A stretch of 10,349 nt of DNA, taken from positions 1 through 10,349 of the forward strand of contig CAMDZK010000020.1 in assembly GCA_945910665.1 (NCBI GenBank). The letters run 5' to 3'. Source of the stretch: an uncultured Peptostreptococcaceae bacterium (lineage in GTDB: Bacteria; Bacillota; Clostridia; Tissierellales; Peptoniphilaceae). Each line of letters begins with the position of its first letter. The first letter of the stretch is position 1. A model generated the notes under the pieces. That model made no database searches, was not told the DNA's origin, and was given only the letters and a program-made list of their open reading frames with translations. Below are positions 1 through 7,284 of the stretch, one piece after another. The position numbers and the translations under genes were made by a program.

Positions 1-288
1 ATGGAGGATGTCATCTACGAGGAATTTAAAGGCACAGGAAACAAGGAACTGCATTTGGACCGTGACCTGGCCAATCTTCGCGTGTACCCGGCGGTCGATA
101 TTGTTCAGTCGGGAACAAGACGAGACGAAGTACTCTTAACGCACGAAGAGGCAACGGTGATGCGCGCCATTCGTCGTATGCTTCAACGAGATTCGGACAA
201 AAATCTCCAAGAAAAACTCATTCGCTCATTAAAAAATACAAAAACCAATAAAGAATTTATCAAACAGAATTTGAAAAAGCCACAGTGA
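1..288 (+). CDS. rho: Transcription termination factor Rho, C-terminal fragment (5' end outside window)
   Basis: This is the last 95 codons of Rho, the hexameric RNA-dependent ATPase helicase that terminates transcription at Rho-dependent sites. The fragment carries the conserved C-terminal part of the RecA-like motor domain: an EEFKGTGN block (residues 7-14 of the fragment), then LHLDRDLANLRVYPAVDI, then SGTRRDE, and the closing TKTNKEF segment before the TGA stop at 286-288. The order matches E. coli Rho closely. Full-length Rho is usually over 400 residues, so the ATG at position 1 is almost certainly an internal methionine and the gene begins upstream of the window. No hairpin terminator is visible between its stop and rpmE, so read-through into rpmE is likely in addition to the rpmE promoter. 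Rho followed by rpmE is a common order in Firmicutes. Confidence 0.95.
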   Translation: MEDVIYEEFKGTGNKELHLDRDLANLRVYPAVDIVQSGTRRDEVLLTHEEATVMRAIRRMLQRDSDKNLQEKLIRSLKNTKTNKEFIKQNLKKPQ

Positions 289-301
289 TTGGGCAAAAAG
301 A

Positions 302-330
302 TTGAAATTGTTGACAAGCTGTGATAAAAT
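302..330 (+). promoter_or_regulatory. Sigma-A-like promoter for rpmE with extended -10
   Basis: A TTGAAA -35 hexamer (302-307) and a TAAAAT -10 hexamer (325-330) are separated by exactly 17 nt. The TGA just before the -10 (322-324) gives the extended -10 signature TGnTAAAAT. Transcription would be expected to begin near 337, leaving a leader of about 45 nt before rpmE. A perfect TTGACA lies at 311-316, but its distance to any -10-like hexamer is wrong. The assignment rests on motif match only. Confidence 0.7.
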
Positions 331-369
331 TATGGAGTTTATAAAACTAAACCGAACTAATGTCGAAAC

Positions 370-377
370 GAGGTGAT
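370..377 (+). promoter_or_regulatory. Ribosome binding site that fixes the rpmE start
   Basis: GAGGTGAT is complementary to the 3' end of 16S rRNA and sits 4 nt before the ATG at 382. An in-frame GTG at 373-375 lies inside this Shine-Dalgarno sequence and therefore cannot be the start. This removes three residues that a longest-ORF call would add to L31. Confidence 0.8.
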
Positions 378-381
378 AGAC

Positions 382-582
382 ATGCAAAACGATATTCATC
401 CAGAATACAAGGAAACCACTGTGGTCTGCGCCTGTGGAAATACATTCAAAGTAAACTCTACAACGGACGAGTTAAAAGTGGATGTTTGCTCCGAGTGCCA
501 CCCATTCTACACAGGAAAACAAAAATTTGTTGAGCGTGGTGGACGTGTAGAAAAATTCAAAAAGAAATACAATATGGATTAA
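382..582 (+). CDS. rpmE: Ribosomal protein bL31, zinc-binding (C+) type
   Basis: A 66-residue protein of typical bL31 length, a 50S subunit protein that bridges to the small subunit at the central protuberance. The N-terminus [11 protein letters not shown] is the usual L31 opening. Four cysteines that form the family's zinc site are present: C16 and C18 (CAC), and C36 and C39 (CSEC). They are followed by the hallmark [20 protein letters not shown]. In families with both types, the C+ form is the zinc-replete version and the C- form replaces it under zinc limitation; no C- paralogue is in this window. It has its own promoter, sits downstream of rho and is followed by a hairpin terminator. The start is set by the ribosome binding site at 370-377. 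Confidence 0.96.
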   Translation: MQNDIHPEYKETTVVCACGNTFKVNSTTDELKVDVCSECHPFYTGKQKFVERGGRVEKFKKKYNMD

Positions 583-589
583 TGAATGG

Positions 590-624
590 AAGGTTAAAGC
601 ACAATCGTTTGCTTTAACCTTTTT
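590..624 (+). terminator. Intrinsic terminator after rpmE
   Basis: The arms 590-601 and 610-621 are perfectly complementary over 12 bp, including AGGTTAAAGC pairing with GCTTTAACCT, around an 8-nt loop. A short run of five T follows (620-624), then CATTC. The stem is fairly AT-rich and the T-run is short, so termination may be partial. This matters because no promoter is visible between this hairpin and the gene at 646. Confidence 0.85.
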
Positions 625-645
625 CATTCTTTAGAAAGAGGCAGT

Positions 646-1593
646 ATGGATAAACCCATTAAAAAAACTTCCATCGGAGGACAAGCTCTCATTGAAGGAA
701 TTCTTATGCGAGGGCCAGAAAAGACGGTCATCGCTGTGCGCACTCCGGATGGAATTATAACAAAAGAACAAAAAACTCCAGGGAAAGAAAAGGCCGCTTG
801 GAAAAAATGGCCGATGATTCGAGGTCTCGTTGGACTGTATGAATCCATGAAAATGGGAATTGATGCGCTCATGTATAGCGCTCAAATGGCTGAAGAATCA
901 ATGGAGGAAGAAGAGCCGGGCTGGTTCGTAAAGCACGCGCCAAAAAGCTGGGTGCGTTGGTATGAAAAGAATCAAAAAACCGTCGATCAAACGGTGAGTA
1001 TACTTATTTCTTTTTCTGCCGCACTTCTCTTATTTTTCTTTATCCCTACATTAATCACATCCAACTTTGCCAGAATCATTGATAATACCCTATTATTAAA
1101 TCTGGTGGAAGGTGCCTTTCGCATTCTTCTGTTTTTAGGATATATACTTTTAATTTCTCGTATGGAAGAAATCAAGCGTGTTTTTGAGTATCATGGAGCT
1201 GAACACAAATCCATCCATGCCTATGAACATGGAGAAGAGCTCACGGTGGAAAACATCAAAAAATATCCCATTGAACATCCCCGCTGTGGGACGAGCTTTC
1301 TCTTTAATGTCATGCTCATTTCTATTTTAGTTTTATCCTTTTTTGGCTGGCCCAATCCGTGGGTTCGCATGGCGACTCGTCTCATCATGCTTCCAGTCAT
1401 TGCTGGGATTTCCTATGAAGTGAACCGCTGGGTGGGACGCTCGGATAGCGCTTTGGCAAGACGCATTTCCATGCCTGGCCTTTGGCTCCAAGGAACAGCA
1501 ACGGTCCGTGAGCCAGATGATGATCAAATAGAAGTGGCGATTGCCGCATTAGAACAAGTGATTCCAGAAAATGGGGAGCTCGATCGATGGTAA
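646..1593 (+). CDS. DUF1385 (YqhQ-type) multi-pass membrane protein of unknown function
   Basis: A 315-residue protein of the DUF1385/COG3872 family, called YqhQ in Bacillus; its biochemical function is unknown to me, though databases sometimes label it a putative metal-dependent enzyme. Visible family signatures are the N-terminal IGGQALIEGILMRGP (9-23), the central EYHGAEHKSIHAYE (181-194), which contains two conserved histidines and acidic residues of the kind that bind metal, and HPRCGTSF (211-218). Four hydrophobic stretches look membrane-spanning: about 116-138, 154-171, 217-234 and 243-256. The HGAEHK motif lies between the second and third. The start ATG at 646 has an AGAGG site just upstream (637-641). 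It overlaps prmC by 7 nt, and the order rpmE, DUF1385, prmC, prfA recurs in Clostridia, hinting at a link with translation or merely with co-expression. Confidence 0.9.
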   Translation: MDKPIKKTSIGGQALIEGILMRGPEKTVIAVRTPDGIITKEQKTPGKEKAAWKKWPMIRGLVGLYESMKMGIDALMYSAQMAEESMEEEEPGWFVKHAPKSWVRWYEKNQKTVDQTVSILISFSAALLLFFFIPTLITSNFARIIDNTLLLNLVEGAFRILLFLGYILLISRMEEIKRVFEYHGAEHKSIHAYEHGEELTVENIKKYPIEHPRCGTSFLFNVMLISILVLSFFGWPNPWVRMATRLIMLPVIAGISYEVNRWVGRSDSALARRISMPGLWLQGTATVREPDDDQIEVAIAALEQVIPENGELDRW

Positions 1594-2408
1594 TTCGCGA
1601 ATTATTAAACCTATGGGACCGAAATGAAATGGTCAAGGTACTGTCACATTATATGATGGTTTCTCCCAGTCATCTCTATGCCCATCAAGATGAGGAAGTT
1701 CTTCGAAAAGTCGAGGAACTTTCTTTGCGTGCAATCAGGTTGCGAAAAAAGGGGTATCCACTCCAATATATTTTGGGAACCTGGGGCTTTTATACCATTG
1801 ATTTGAAAGTAGCAGAAGGGGTGCTCATACCACGGCCGGAAACGGAAATGCTGGTCGATGAAGCACTTCATATTCTTCAGGATCATGACTGGGAAAAACC
1901 AAAGGTATTAGATATTGGGTATGGTACGGGCGCGATTTCACTTTCGATTGCAAAACACGCGCCAGAAGCGCAAGTGTATGGAACCGATATTTCAGTCAAT
2001 GCATTTATGCTTGCCCAAGAAAACGCAAAAAACTTAGGGCTGCATCACGTCCATTTTTATTTAGGAAATCTGTTCGAAAATGTCGATCAGGAAAAATTCC
2101 ATATTATCGTTTCAAATCCCCCGTATATTTCCCAAGAAGAAAAACCGTATTTGCAAGAAGAATTGCGATATGAACCAGAGATCGCCTTATTCGCTCCAGA
2201 AAATGGACTCGCCTTATATAATAAAATGGTGCCTTTGGCGATGGGCCATTTGGAAGAAGGTGGATTTCTTCTTTTAGAAATTGGCGCGAAACAAGGGGAA
2301 CTCGTATCTATGCTGTTACAAGAAGCGGGTTTTGAAAATGTGCACGTAAAACAAGACTTGAATGGCCATGACCGCGTCGTCATGGGACGAAAGGGAGTGG
2401 TTGCATGA
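1587..2408 (+). CDS. prmC: Release factor glutamine N5-methyltransferase PrmC (HemK)
   Basis: A 273-residue SAM-dependent methyltransferase that modifies the glutamine of the GGQ motif in class I peptide release factors, raising their efficiency. The N-terminal helical substrate-binding domain occupies roughly residues 1-75 and ends with PLQYILGTWGFY (58-69). Then come VLIPRPETE (79-87), the SAM-binding motif DIGYGTG (109-115) and the catalytic NPPY (177-180), which holds the target glutamine amide in this family. EPEIALFAPENGLALY (196-211) and GHDRVV (260-265) are further family marks. The tyrosine in DIGYGTG is less usual than threonine or glycine there, but the motif is intact. It starts inside the upstream gene with GGGGAG at 1573-1578, and its stop overlaps the next start (ATGA). 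Its substrate RF1 is encoded about 1.1 kb downstream in the same run. Confidence 0.95.
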   Translation: MVIRELLNLWDRNEMVKVLSHYMMVSPSHLYAHQDEEVLRKVEELSLRAIRLRKKGYPLQYILGTWGFYTIDLKVAEGVLIPRPETEMLVDEALHILQDHDWEKPKVLDIGYGTGAISLSIAKHAPEAQVYGTDISVNAFMLAQENAKNLGLHHVHFYLGNLFENVDQEKFHIIVSNPPYISQEEKPYLQEELRYEPEIALFAPENGLALYNKMVPLAMGHLEEGGFLLLEIGAKQGELVSMLLQEAGFENVHVKQDLNGHDRVVMGRKGVVA

Positions 2409-2932
2409 TTTTACTGGAACTGTTTATTACCTTTTTAAAAATTGGACTGTTCAGCTTTGGTGGGGGGTACGCGATGCTTCCGCTCATACGGCAAGAAGTG
2501 ACGATGACCCATGGGTGGATGACAGAAACCCAATTTATCGACATGTTGGCCATCTCCGAAATGACACCAGGTCCCATTGCCGTCAACACAGCGACGTTTG
2601 TAGGGAACTCTGTCATTGGACCGATTGGAGGAGCAGCTGCAACCATTGGGGTGGCCCTTCCTTCCTTTGTAATCGTGTCATTGCTTTTTTACTTTTTAGC
2701 TCGCTTTAAAGAAAATAAAGTCGTCAATTTATTCTTTCGCGGACTGCGGGTTGTGGTTGTCGGGCTTATTGCCGCAGGTTTTATTTCTATTATTCCAGAT
2801 TCCTTGGTTGATGTGAAAGCGATCTTGATTGCAGCCATTACCTTTACGCTCATTCAGTGGAAAAAGGTCCATCCAGTTCTTTGTATCTTCATCGCAGCGG
2901 TTCTTGGATTTGTCTTTTATGGGGTGCTCTAA
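2405..2932 (+). CDS. Chromate transporter (CHR) family protein, short chain, first of pair
   Basis: A 175-residue hydrophobic protein of the short-chain CHR family, in which two half-size proteins encoded side by side act together in the membrane. The CHR signatures are SFGGGYAMLPLI (17-28) and EMTPGPIAVNTATFVG (52-67). Hydrophobic segments follow at about 76-99, 113-130, 137-151 and 158-172. Some family members export chromate; others have no proven substrate, so chromate resistance should not be assumed. The ATG overlaps the prmC stop (ATGA) and has AGGGAG at 2392-2397. Its own stop shares a base with the next start, indicating translational coupling and a one-to-one partner. It lacks the extra residues of the long fused CHR proteins of about 400 residues. 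Confidence 0.88.
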   Translation: MILLELFITFLKIGLFSFGGGYAMLPLIRQEVTMTHGWMTETQFIDMLAISEMTPGPIAVNTATFVGNSVIGPIGGAAATIGVALPSFVIVSLLFYFLARFKENKVVNLFFRGLRVVVVGLIAAGFISIIPDSLVDVKAILIAAITFTLIQWKKVHPVLCIFIAAVLGFVFYGVL

Positions 2933-3477
2933 TGTATTTTGAATTATTTAAAACTTTCTTTTTAATTGGTGCCTTCACTTTTGGAGGGGGCGTTGCCATG
3001 ATCCCCATCATCGAAAAAACCGTGGTGGAAGAAAAGGAATGGCTCACACCAGAAGAATTTCTCGATGCCTTAGCAGTTACGCAAAGCTCGCCTGGGGTTT
3101 TAGCTGCCAATATGTCCACCTTTATTGGCCATCAAATCAAAGGCTTTTGGGGAGCGGTGATCAGCTGCGTGGGTGCGCTTTTACCTTCGTACTTAATCAT
3201 TACTTTAATCGCTACATTTTTTATGGACTTTAGAAATTATCCAATCGTAGACTACGCTTTTATGGGAATTCGACCAGCGGTAGCGGCGCTGATCTTATCT
3301 GCCGTCGTGTCTATGATGCGAAAAAGTCATATGACACCACCCAAAGCACTCATTATGGCAGGAGTTGCCATTGGCGTTGGCGTCTTTGGACTTTCACCCA
3401 TTCTCTTTTTGCTCGCCGGTGGTATCGGCTCGATTGTATATGATAAAATAAAGAAAGAGACACAAACGAAAAGTTAG
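2932..3477 (+). CDS. Chromate transporter (CHR) family protein, short chain, second of pair
   Basis: A 181-residue partner and distant homologue of the preceding protein. It has the same marks: [13 protein letters not shown] (15-27), then [20 protein letters not shown] (49-68), with hydrophobic segments at about 73-98, 108-128, 138-153 and 155-170, and a short lysine-rich tail. Two CHR halves of this kind are thought to insert in opposite membrane orientations and form one transporter. The start is the ATG at 2932, formed as TAATG with the upstream stop and preceded by GGGGTG at 2921-2926. A longer reading frame that begins at 2857 lies inside the first CHR gene and its extra residues do not resemble the family, so it is not the start. 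The substrate is unknown; chromate, or another oxyanion, is only a family-level guess. Confidence 0.88.
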   Translation: MYFELFKTFFLIGAFTFGGGVAMIPIIEKTVVEEKEWLTPEEFLDALAVTQSSPGVLAANMSTFIGHQIKGFWGAVISCVGALLPSYLIITLIATFFMDFRNYPIVDYAFMGIRPAVAALILSAVVSMMRKSHMTPPKALIMAGVAIGVGVFGLSPILFLLAGGIGSIVYDKIKKETQTKS

Positions 3478-3485
3478 GTGATACG

Positions 3486-4553
3486 ATGTTAGAAAAATTA
3501 TCTTTTATTGAAAACACATTCCAAGAGTTGGAGAAGAAATTGATGGATCCCAATATCATTAACGACATGGATCAATATCAAACCGTCGCTAAAGAGCATT
3601 CAGACTTAGTTCCCATCGTCGAATTATACAGAGCCTATAAGAAAAACGATGAAATTATGAAAGAGGACAAAGAGATGCTCGAAATGTCCGATGACGAAGA
3701 GATGAACGCCCTTTTAAAACAAGAAATTTCTGCCCGTGAAGAAGAAATGGAACAACAAGAACAACAAATGCAAGTGCTTCTTCTTCCGAAAGACCCCAAT
3801 GACCACAAAAACGTTATTGTGGAAATTCGCGCAGGCGCTGGTGGCGATGAAGCAGGGCTCTTTGCTGGAAACTTATATCGCATGTATGTCCGCTACGCAG
3901 AGAGAAATCGCTGGGCTGTGGATCTCATGAGCATGAATGAACAGGGAATCGGAGGCGTGAAAGAGGCAATCTTCATGATTAACGGAAAAGGCGCCTACTC
4001 CCGTCTAAAATACGAGTCCGGCGTACACCGTGTGCAACGGGTACCGCAAACAGAATCCAGTGGACGCATTCATACATCCACAGCGACCGTTGCAGTGCTA
4101 CCAGAAGCAGAAGATGTGGACGTGGAAATCAGTGAAAAAGACATCCGCGTCGATGTATTCCGTTCTTCTGGAAATGGTGGACAATCGGTTAATACGACAG
4201 ACTCTGCCGTACGCATTACGCACTTGCCAACGGGGATGGTCGTATCCTGTCAAGATGAAAAATCCCAGTTAAAAAATAAAGACAAGGCGATGAAAATTCT
4301 GAAATCCAGACTCTATGACCAAATGTTAGAAGAGCAGGCCAAAGAAATTTCACAAGACCGACGTTCTCAAGTAGGAACTGGGGATCGCTCCGAACGCATC
4401 CGCACCTACAACTATCCACAAGGGCGCATCACGGACCACAGAATTAATAAAACGATTCACCAATTGGAGAACTTTTTAGATGGTGACATCGATGAAATGA
4501 TCGATGCCCTCACAACAGAAGATCAAGCGAAGAAGTTACAGGAAGTAGGTTAA
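3486..4553 (+). CDS. prfA: Peptide chain release factor 1 (RF1)
   Basis: A 355-residue class I release factor that reads UAG and UAA and triggers hydrolysis of peptidyl-tRNA. Visible features are the acidic coiled-coil N-terminal domain (about 1-100), the [10 protein letters not shown] segment (114-123), the anticodon-like PxT tripeptide PQT (187-189) within [17 protein letters not shown], and the catalytic GGQ (231-233) in [20 protein letters not shown]. The PxT tripeptide identifies RF1 rather than RF2, which has SPF. The C-terminal [19 protein letters not shown] (291-309) is also typical. Q233 is the residue expected to be methylated by the PrmC encoded upstream. The start is ATG 3486 with AGGTGAT (3476-3482), which overlaps the previous stop. 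The neighbour downstream begins 2 nt after its stop. Confidence 0.97.
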   Translation: MLEKLSFIENTFQELEKKLMDPNIINDMDQYQTVAKEHSDLVPIVELYRAYKKNDEIMKEDKEMLEMSDDEEMNALLKQEISAREEEMEQQEQQMQVLLLPKDPNDHKNVIVEIRAGAGGDEAGLFAGNLYRMYVRYAERNRWAVDLMSMNEQGIGGVKEAIFMINGKGAYSRLKYESGVHRVQRVPQTESSGRIHTSTATVAVLPEAEDVDVEISEKDIRVDVFRSSGNGGQSVNTTDSAVRITHLPTGMVVSCQDEKSQLKNKDKAMKILKSRLYDQMLEEQAKEISQDRRSQVGTGDRSERIRTYNYPQGRITDHRINKTIHQLENFLDGDIDEMIDALTTEDQAKKLQEVG

Positions 4554-4555
4554 TT

Positions 4556-4981
4556 GTGAAAATTGTCCTTGTTGCAGGCATTGCCTGGCTCATTGCGCAG
4601 TTATTAAAATTATTGCTCACTTGGATACACACGAAAAAAATTAATCTCTATGCGATGTTTGCATCGGGAGGCATGCCTTCCTCTCATACATCCTTTGTCA
4701 TTGCGATGACGACAAAGATGGGCCTGCAAGAAGGATTTTCTTCTCCTTTTTTTGCCCTTGCCCTATGCTTTAGTCTCATCGTCATGTACGATGCGGCGGG
4801 CGTTCGCCATGCCGTTGGTTTGCAAGCGCAGATGCTAAACGTCTTAATCGATGAATACAACGATGAAAACAAAGTCGACATCGAACGCGTGAAAGAAATT
4901 TTAGGCCACACACCGACACAAGTACTTGCCGGAATTTTTCTCGGGATTCTCGTTGGTGTCGTGGGACATCAAATCATATAA
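4556..4981 (+). CDS. Divergent PAP2 family membrane protein (DUF212, YuiD-like)
   Basis: A 141-residue integral membrane protein of the divergent PAP2 group (DUF212), related to PAP2-type acid phosphatases. Family motifs are ASGGMPSSHTSFV (36-48), MYDAAGVRHAVGLQAQMLN (77-95) and LGHTPTQVLAG (116-126). The SSH and RHAVG parts resemble the phosphatase active-site blocks of PAP2 enzymes, so phosphatase activity on a lipid phosphate is plausible but not shown. Hydrophobic helices are visible at about 3-22, 33-54, 62-80 and 121-141. It starts with GTG at 4556, two bases after the prfA stop, with AGGAAG at 4540-4545 as the likely ribosome binding site. A GTG start and tight spacing suggest coupling to prfA translation. 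Its biological role is not known to me. Confidence 0.87.
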   Translation: MKIVLVAGIAWLIAQLLKLLLTWIHTKKINLYAMFASGGMPSSHTSFVIAMTTKMGLQEGFSSPFFALALCFSLIVMYDAAGVRHAVGLQAQMLNVLIDEYNDENKVDIERVKEILGHTPTQVLAGIFLGILVGVVGHQII

Positions 4982-4990
4982 GGAGCTCCT

Positions 4991-5962
4991 ATGTTTGAAC
5001 GAATTGCAAAACATTTCGTCAAAGGATACCCTGACACCCAAAATCCTTCTGTCCAGAAGGATTTGCTTTTATTTTCGTCTCTTTTGGGAATTGTTCTCAA
5101 TCTGTTTCTCGTGGTGACAAAAATTGGATTTGGTTGGTTGGCAAGATCTTTGGCGGTAATTTCTGACGGGTTGAATAACCTCTCCGACACCATCGGTGCT
5201 GGAGTGGCAGCCATTGGTGCCTGGCTCAGTCGACGACCATCGGACGAAGAACATCCCTTTGGTCACGGCCGCTATGAATATGTGGCTTCTTTTGTGGTGA
5301 GTTTTATCATCATGTATATTGGGGTGGAACTCTTCCGACGAGGTTTTGCCCTCTTTAGAAATCCAGAACCGATGCAAATCTCAGTCCTCGTTTTATTAAC
5401 CCTCATTTTATCCATCATCATTAAATTTTGGATGTATCGATACAATACAAAAATCAACCACCAAATCCAATCGACATTAAATGATTCAATGGCAAAAGAC
5501 GCTTTGGGCGACGTTCTTGCAACATCAGGCGTCTTGTTTAGTGTGTTGGCGTACCGTTTTTTCGGACTCAATATCGATGGCATTGTCGGGATGGGAATTG
5601 GTATTTTCGTCTTTAAAACAGGGCTTGATTTAATGCTCGAAACGATGAATCACTTATTAGGAAGAAGCCCCGATGAAGATCTAGTCAAACAAATTGATGC
5701 GGCGATTATGGATGGAAAATTCGTCGAAGGCTATCACGATTTGGTCGTTCACGATTATGGCCGTGGAAACTTGATGGCGATCGCTCATGTGGAGATTCCA
5801 GGCGACAAAAACGTCATGGAAATCCACGAAAGTATCGACCAAATCGAAAATCGCGTGCGCGAAGAAACAGGTGTGGAACTCGTCATCCACATGGACCCAA
5901 TCGGCCGAAAGAAGGAGGCACAAAGTGAATTCCAAGGTTTCTCTAACAACCGAATCGGATAG
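4991..5962 (+). CDS. Cation diffusion facilitator family efflux transporter, possibly for Mn2+
   Basis: A 323-residue CDF protein, a proton-coupled divalent metal exporter working as a dimer in the cytoplasmic membrane. Six membrane segments can be placed at about 26-46, 52-78, 96-118, 129-148, 169-190 and 193-213. A cytoplasmic metal-binding domain follows from about 222 to 303, ending VELVIHMDPIG. The second helix carries SDGLNNLSD (58-66), the loop HPFGHGRYEYVAS (88-100), and the fifth helix DALGD (170-174). The NxxxD (62/66) and DxxxD (170/174) pattern resembles Mn-exporting CDFs such as streptococcal MntE and Bacillus MneP/MneS rather than the zinc DDHD site; this is inference. AAGGAG at 4980-4985 gives the start, and this site lies in a 10-bp palindrome. 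The final 12 codons overlap the next gene, and the tail after residue 304 is non-conserved. Confidence 0.9.
   Translation: MFERIAKHFVKGYPDTQNPSVQKDLLLFSSLLGIVLNLFLVVTKIGFGWLARSLAVISDGLNNLSDTIGAGVAAIGAWLSRRPSDEEHPFGHGRYEYVASFVVSFIIMYIGVELFRRGFALFRNPEPMQISVLVLLTLILSIIIKFWMYRYNTKINHQIQSTLNDSMAKDALGDVLATSGVLFSVLAYRFFGLNIDGIVGMGIGIFVFKTGLDLMLETMNHLLGRSPDEDLVKQIDAAIMDGKFVEGYHDLVVHDYGRGNLMAIAHVEIPGDKNVMEIHESIDQIENRVREETGVELVIHMDPIGRKKEAQSEFQGFSNNRIG
5912..5918 (+). promoter_or_regulatory. Ribosome binding site that fixes a GTG start for the Sua5 gene
   Basis: AAGGAGG, a near-perfect Shine-Dalgarno sequence, lies 6 nt before the GTG at 5925. The reading frame stays open upstream to an ATG at 5787, but the extra 46 residues are out-of-frame readings of the CDF gene and look nothing like a Sua5 N-terminus. 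The next in-frame start codon downstream would remove conserved residues. Confidence 0.85.
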
Positions 5963-6884
5963 TTTTGCTCAAGCGAAAGAATTCCTTCTAAAAGGGGAAG
6001 TGGTCGCCATTCCTACAGAAACCGTGTATGGATTGGCTGCCAATGGACTGGATGGGGACACAGTACAAAAAATTTTTGTCGCCAAAGGACGCCCGCAGGA
6101 TAATCCCTTAATCCTTCATATCGGGGATGAAGATCAACTTTCACCTCTCGTCAACAAAATTCCAGAAAAAGCAAAGCGTTTAATGGATACATTTTGGCCC
6201 GGCCCCTTGACCATTATTTTTGAAAAAGCAGACATTGTTCCAATGGAGGTCACAGCAGGCGGAAATACTGTGGGTGTGCGCATGCCATCCCATCCATGGA
6301 CAAAAAAACTATTGGAAGAATTGCCTTTTCCTTTGGCGGCACCTTCCGCCAATCGGTCTGGGAGACCTTCTCCGACAGACGCCAAGTCCGTATTGCAAGA
6401 TATGAATGGAATGATCCCGCTCATTATCGATGGGGGCGATGCATCCATTGGCCTAGAGTCTACAGTCATCGATATGACCGATACACCGACCATTCTACGG
6501 CCAGGGTTTATTACGAAAGAAGATATTGAGGAAGTGATTGGTCAGGTTACGATGGATCCCCATTTGGAAAATGAAAATGTGATTCCGAAAGCTCCTGGTC
6601 AAAAGTATCGCCATTATGCACCGAAAGCGAAAGTTTTTCTTTATGATGAAGCGCCCAAGGCAGATAATAAACGGTGTGTCTGCCTTTTTGGAGAGGCTCT
6701 GGAACACGAGTTTTCTTTGGGAGACGAAGATGATTTATCACAAATGGCGCGCGCGCTTTTTCGAACCTTTCGCTTGGCGGATGAGAAGGGCTATGAAGAA
6801 ATATGGGTTCCAAAAGTACCCAGACAGGGCTGGGGTTATGCCATTATGAACCGTTTGGAGAAAGCGGCAGGAGGTAAAGAATGA
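5925..6884 (+). CDS. L-threonylcarbamoyladenylate synthase (Sua5/YwlC)
   Basis: A 319-residue Sua5-type enzyme that condenses threonine, bicarbonate and ATP to threonylcarbamoyl-AMP, the first step of t6A formation at position 37 of tRNAs reading ANN codons. The YrdC domain spans about 10-205 with PTETVYGL (30-37), the KGRPQDNPL loop (54-62), SANRSG (141-146) and GLESTVID (176-183). A linker with PGQKYRHYAP (224-233) leads to the smaller C-terminal Sua5 domain, ending GWGYAIMNRLEKAA. This places it with the two-domain Sua5 form, not the short TsaC form. It begins at GTG 5925, overlapping the CDF gene by 38 nt, and its stop overlaps the next start (ATGA). The enzymes for the second step (TsaB, TsaD, TsaE) are not in the window. 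Bacillus ywlC lies in a comparable neighbourhood. Confidence 0.93.
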   Translation: MNSKVSLTTESDSFAQAKEFLLKGEVVAIPTETVYGLAANGLDGDTVQKIFVAKGRPQDNPLILHIGDEDQLSPLVNKIPEKAKRLMDTFWPGPLTIIFEKADIVPMEVTAGGNTVGVRMPSHPWTKKLLEELPFPLAAPSANRSGRPSPTDAKSVLQDMNGMIPLIIDGGDASIGLESTVIDMTDTPTILRPGFITKEDIEEVIGQVTMDPHLENENVIPKAPGQKYRHYAPKAKVFLYDEAPKADNKRCVCLFGEALEHEFSLGDEDDLSQMARALFRTFRLADEKGYEEIWVPKVPRQGWGYAIMNRLEKAAGGKE

Positions 6885-7284
6885 ACATCCTTTTCGTATG
6901 CACAGGAAATACATGTCGTTCCCCTATGGCCATGGAATATGCAAAAACCATCTATCCCCAGTGGGAGATTCGAAGTGCTGGACTTTTTGCCTTGGGCGAC
7001 CCCATTTCACAAGGAGCAAAAAAGACGTTAGAAAAGGTGGGGATTGTAAGCAATCACTGCTCTCAACCCGTCACAGCAAGTCTGCTTCATTGGGCGGATG
7101 CGATCATCACCATGACAGGTGCACATAAAAATCAAATTTTACGGCAAGACCCGACTCTTTTAGTGTATACTTTAAAAGAGGCTGCAGGTGGCCATGGGGA
7201 TATTCAAGACCCCTTTGGTGGCAGTGCAGCGCTGTATGAACAAACCTTTCAAGAAATCAAAAAGGATGTGGAGAATTTAAAATT

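Noticed and set aside
311..316. Perfect TTGACA that looks like a -35 box
   Set aside because: The only good -10 (TAAAAT, 325-330) is 8 nt away, and nothing suitable lies 16-18 nt downstream. TTGAAA at 302-307 has the correct 17-nt spacing.
373..381. Upstream GTG start for rpmE
   Set aside because: The GTG lies within the Shine-Dalgarno sequence itself. ATG 382 is well spaced and gives the normal L31 N-terminus.
2857..2931. Longer N-terminus for the second CHR protein
   Set aside because: This stretch is an alternate-frame reading of the first CHR gene, lacks family resemblance and precedes a well-placed ATG at 2932.
2405..3477. CHR pair as a recently acquired metal-resistance island
   Set aside because: There is no transposase, repeat or visible change in base or codon use, and the overlaps with neighbours are seamless.
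4981..4990. Perfect 10-bp palindrome AGGAGCTCCT over the CDF ribosome binding site
   Set aside because: With no spacer it cannot form a stable hairpin, and half of it is simply the Shine-Dalgarno sequence. It is probably chance.
5787..5924. Longer N-terminus for Sua5
   Set aside because: It overlaps the conserved C-terminal domain of the CDF gene and has no family similarity. GTG 5925 has a strong ribosome binding site.
7166..7171. TATACT within ywlE as a possible internal promoter for rpiB-upp
   Set aside because: No -35-like hexamer is found at 16-18 nt upstream and there is no extended -10.
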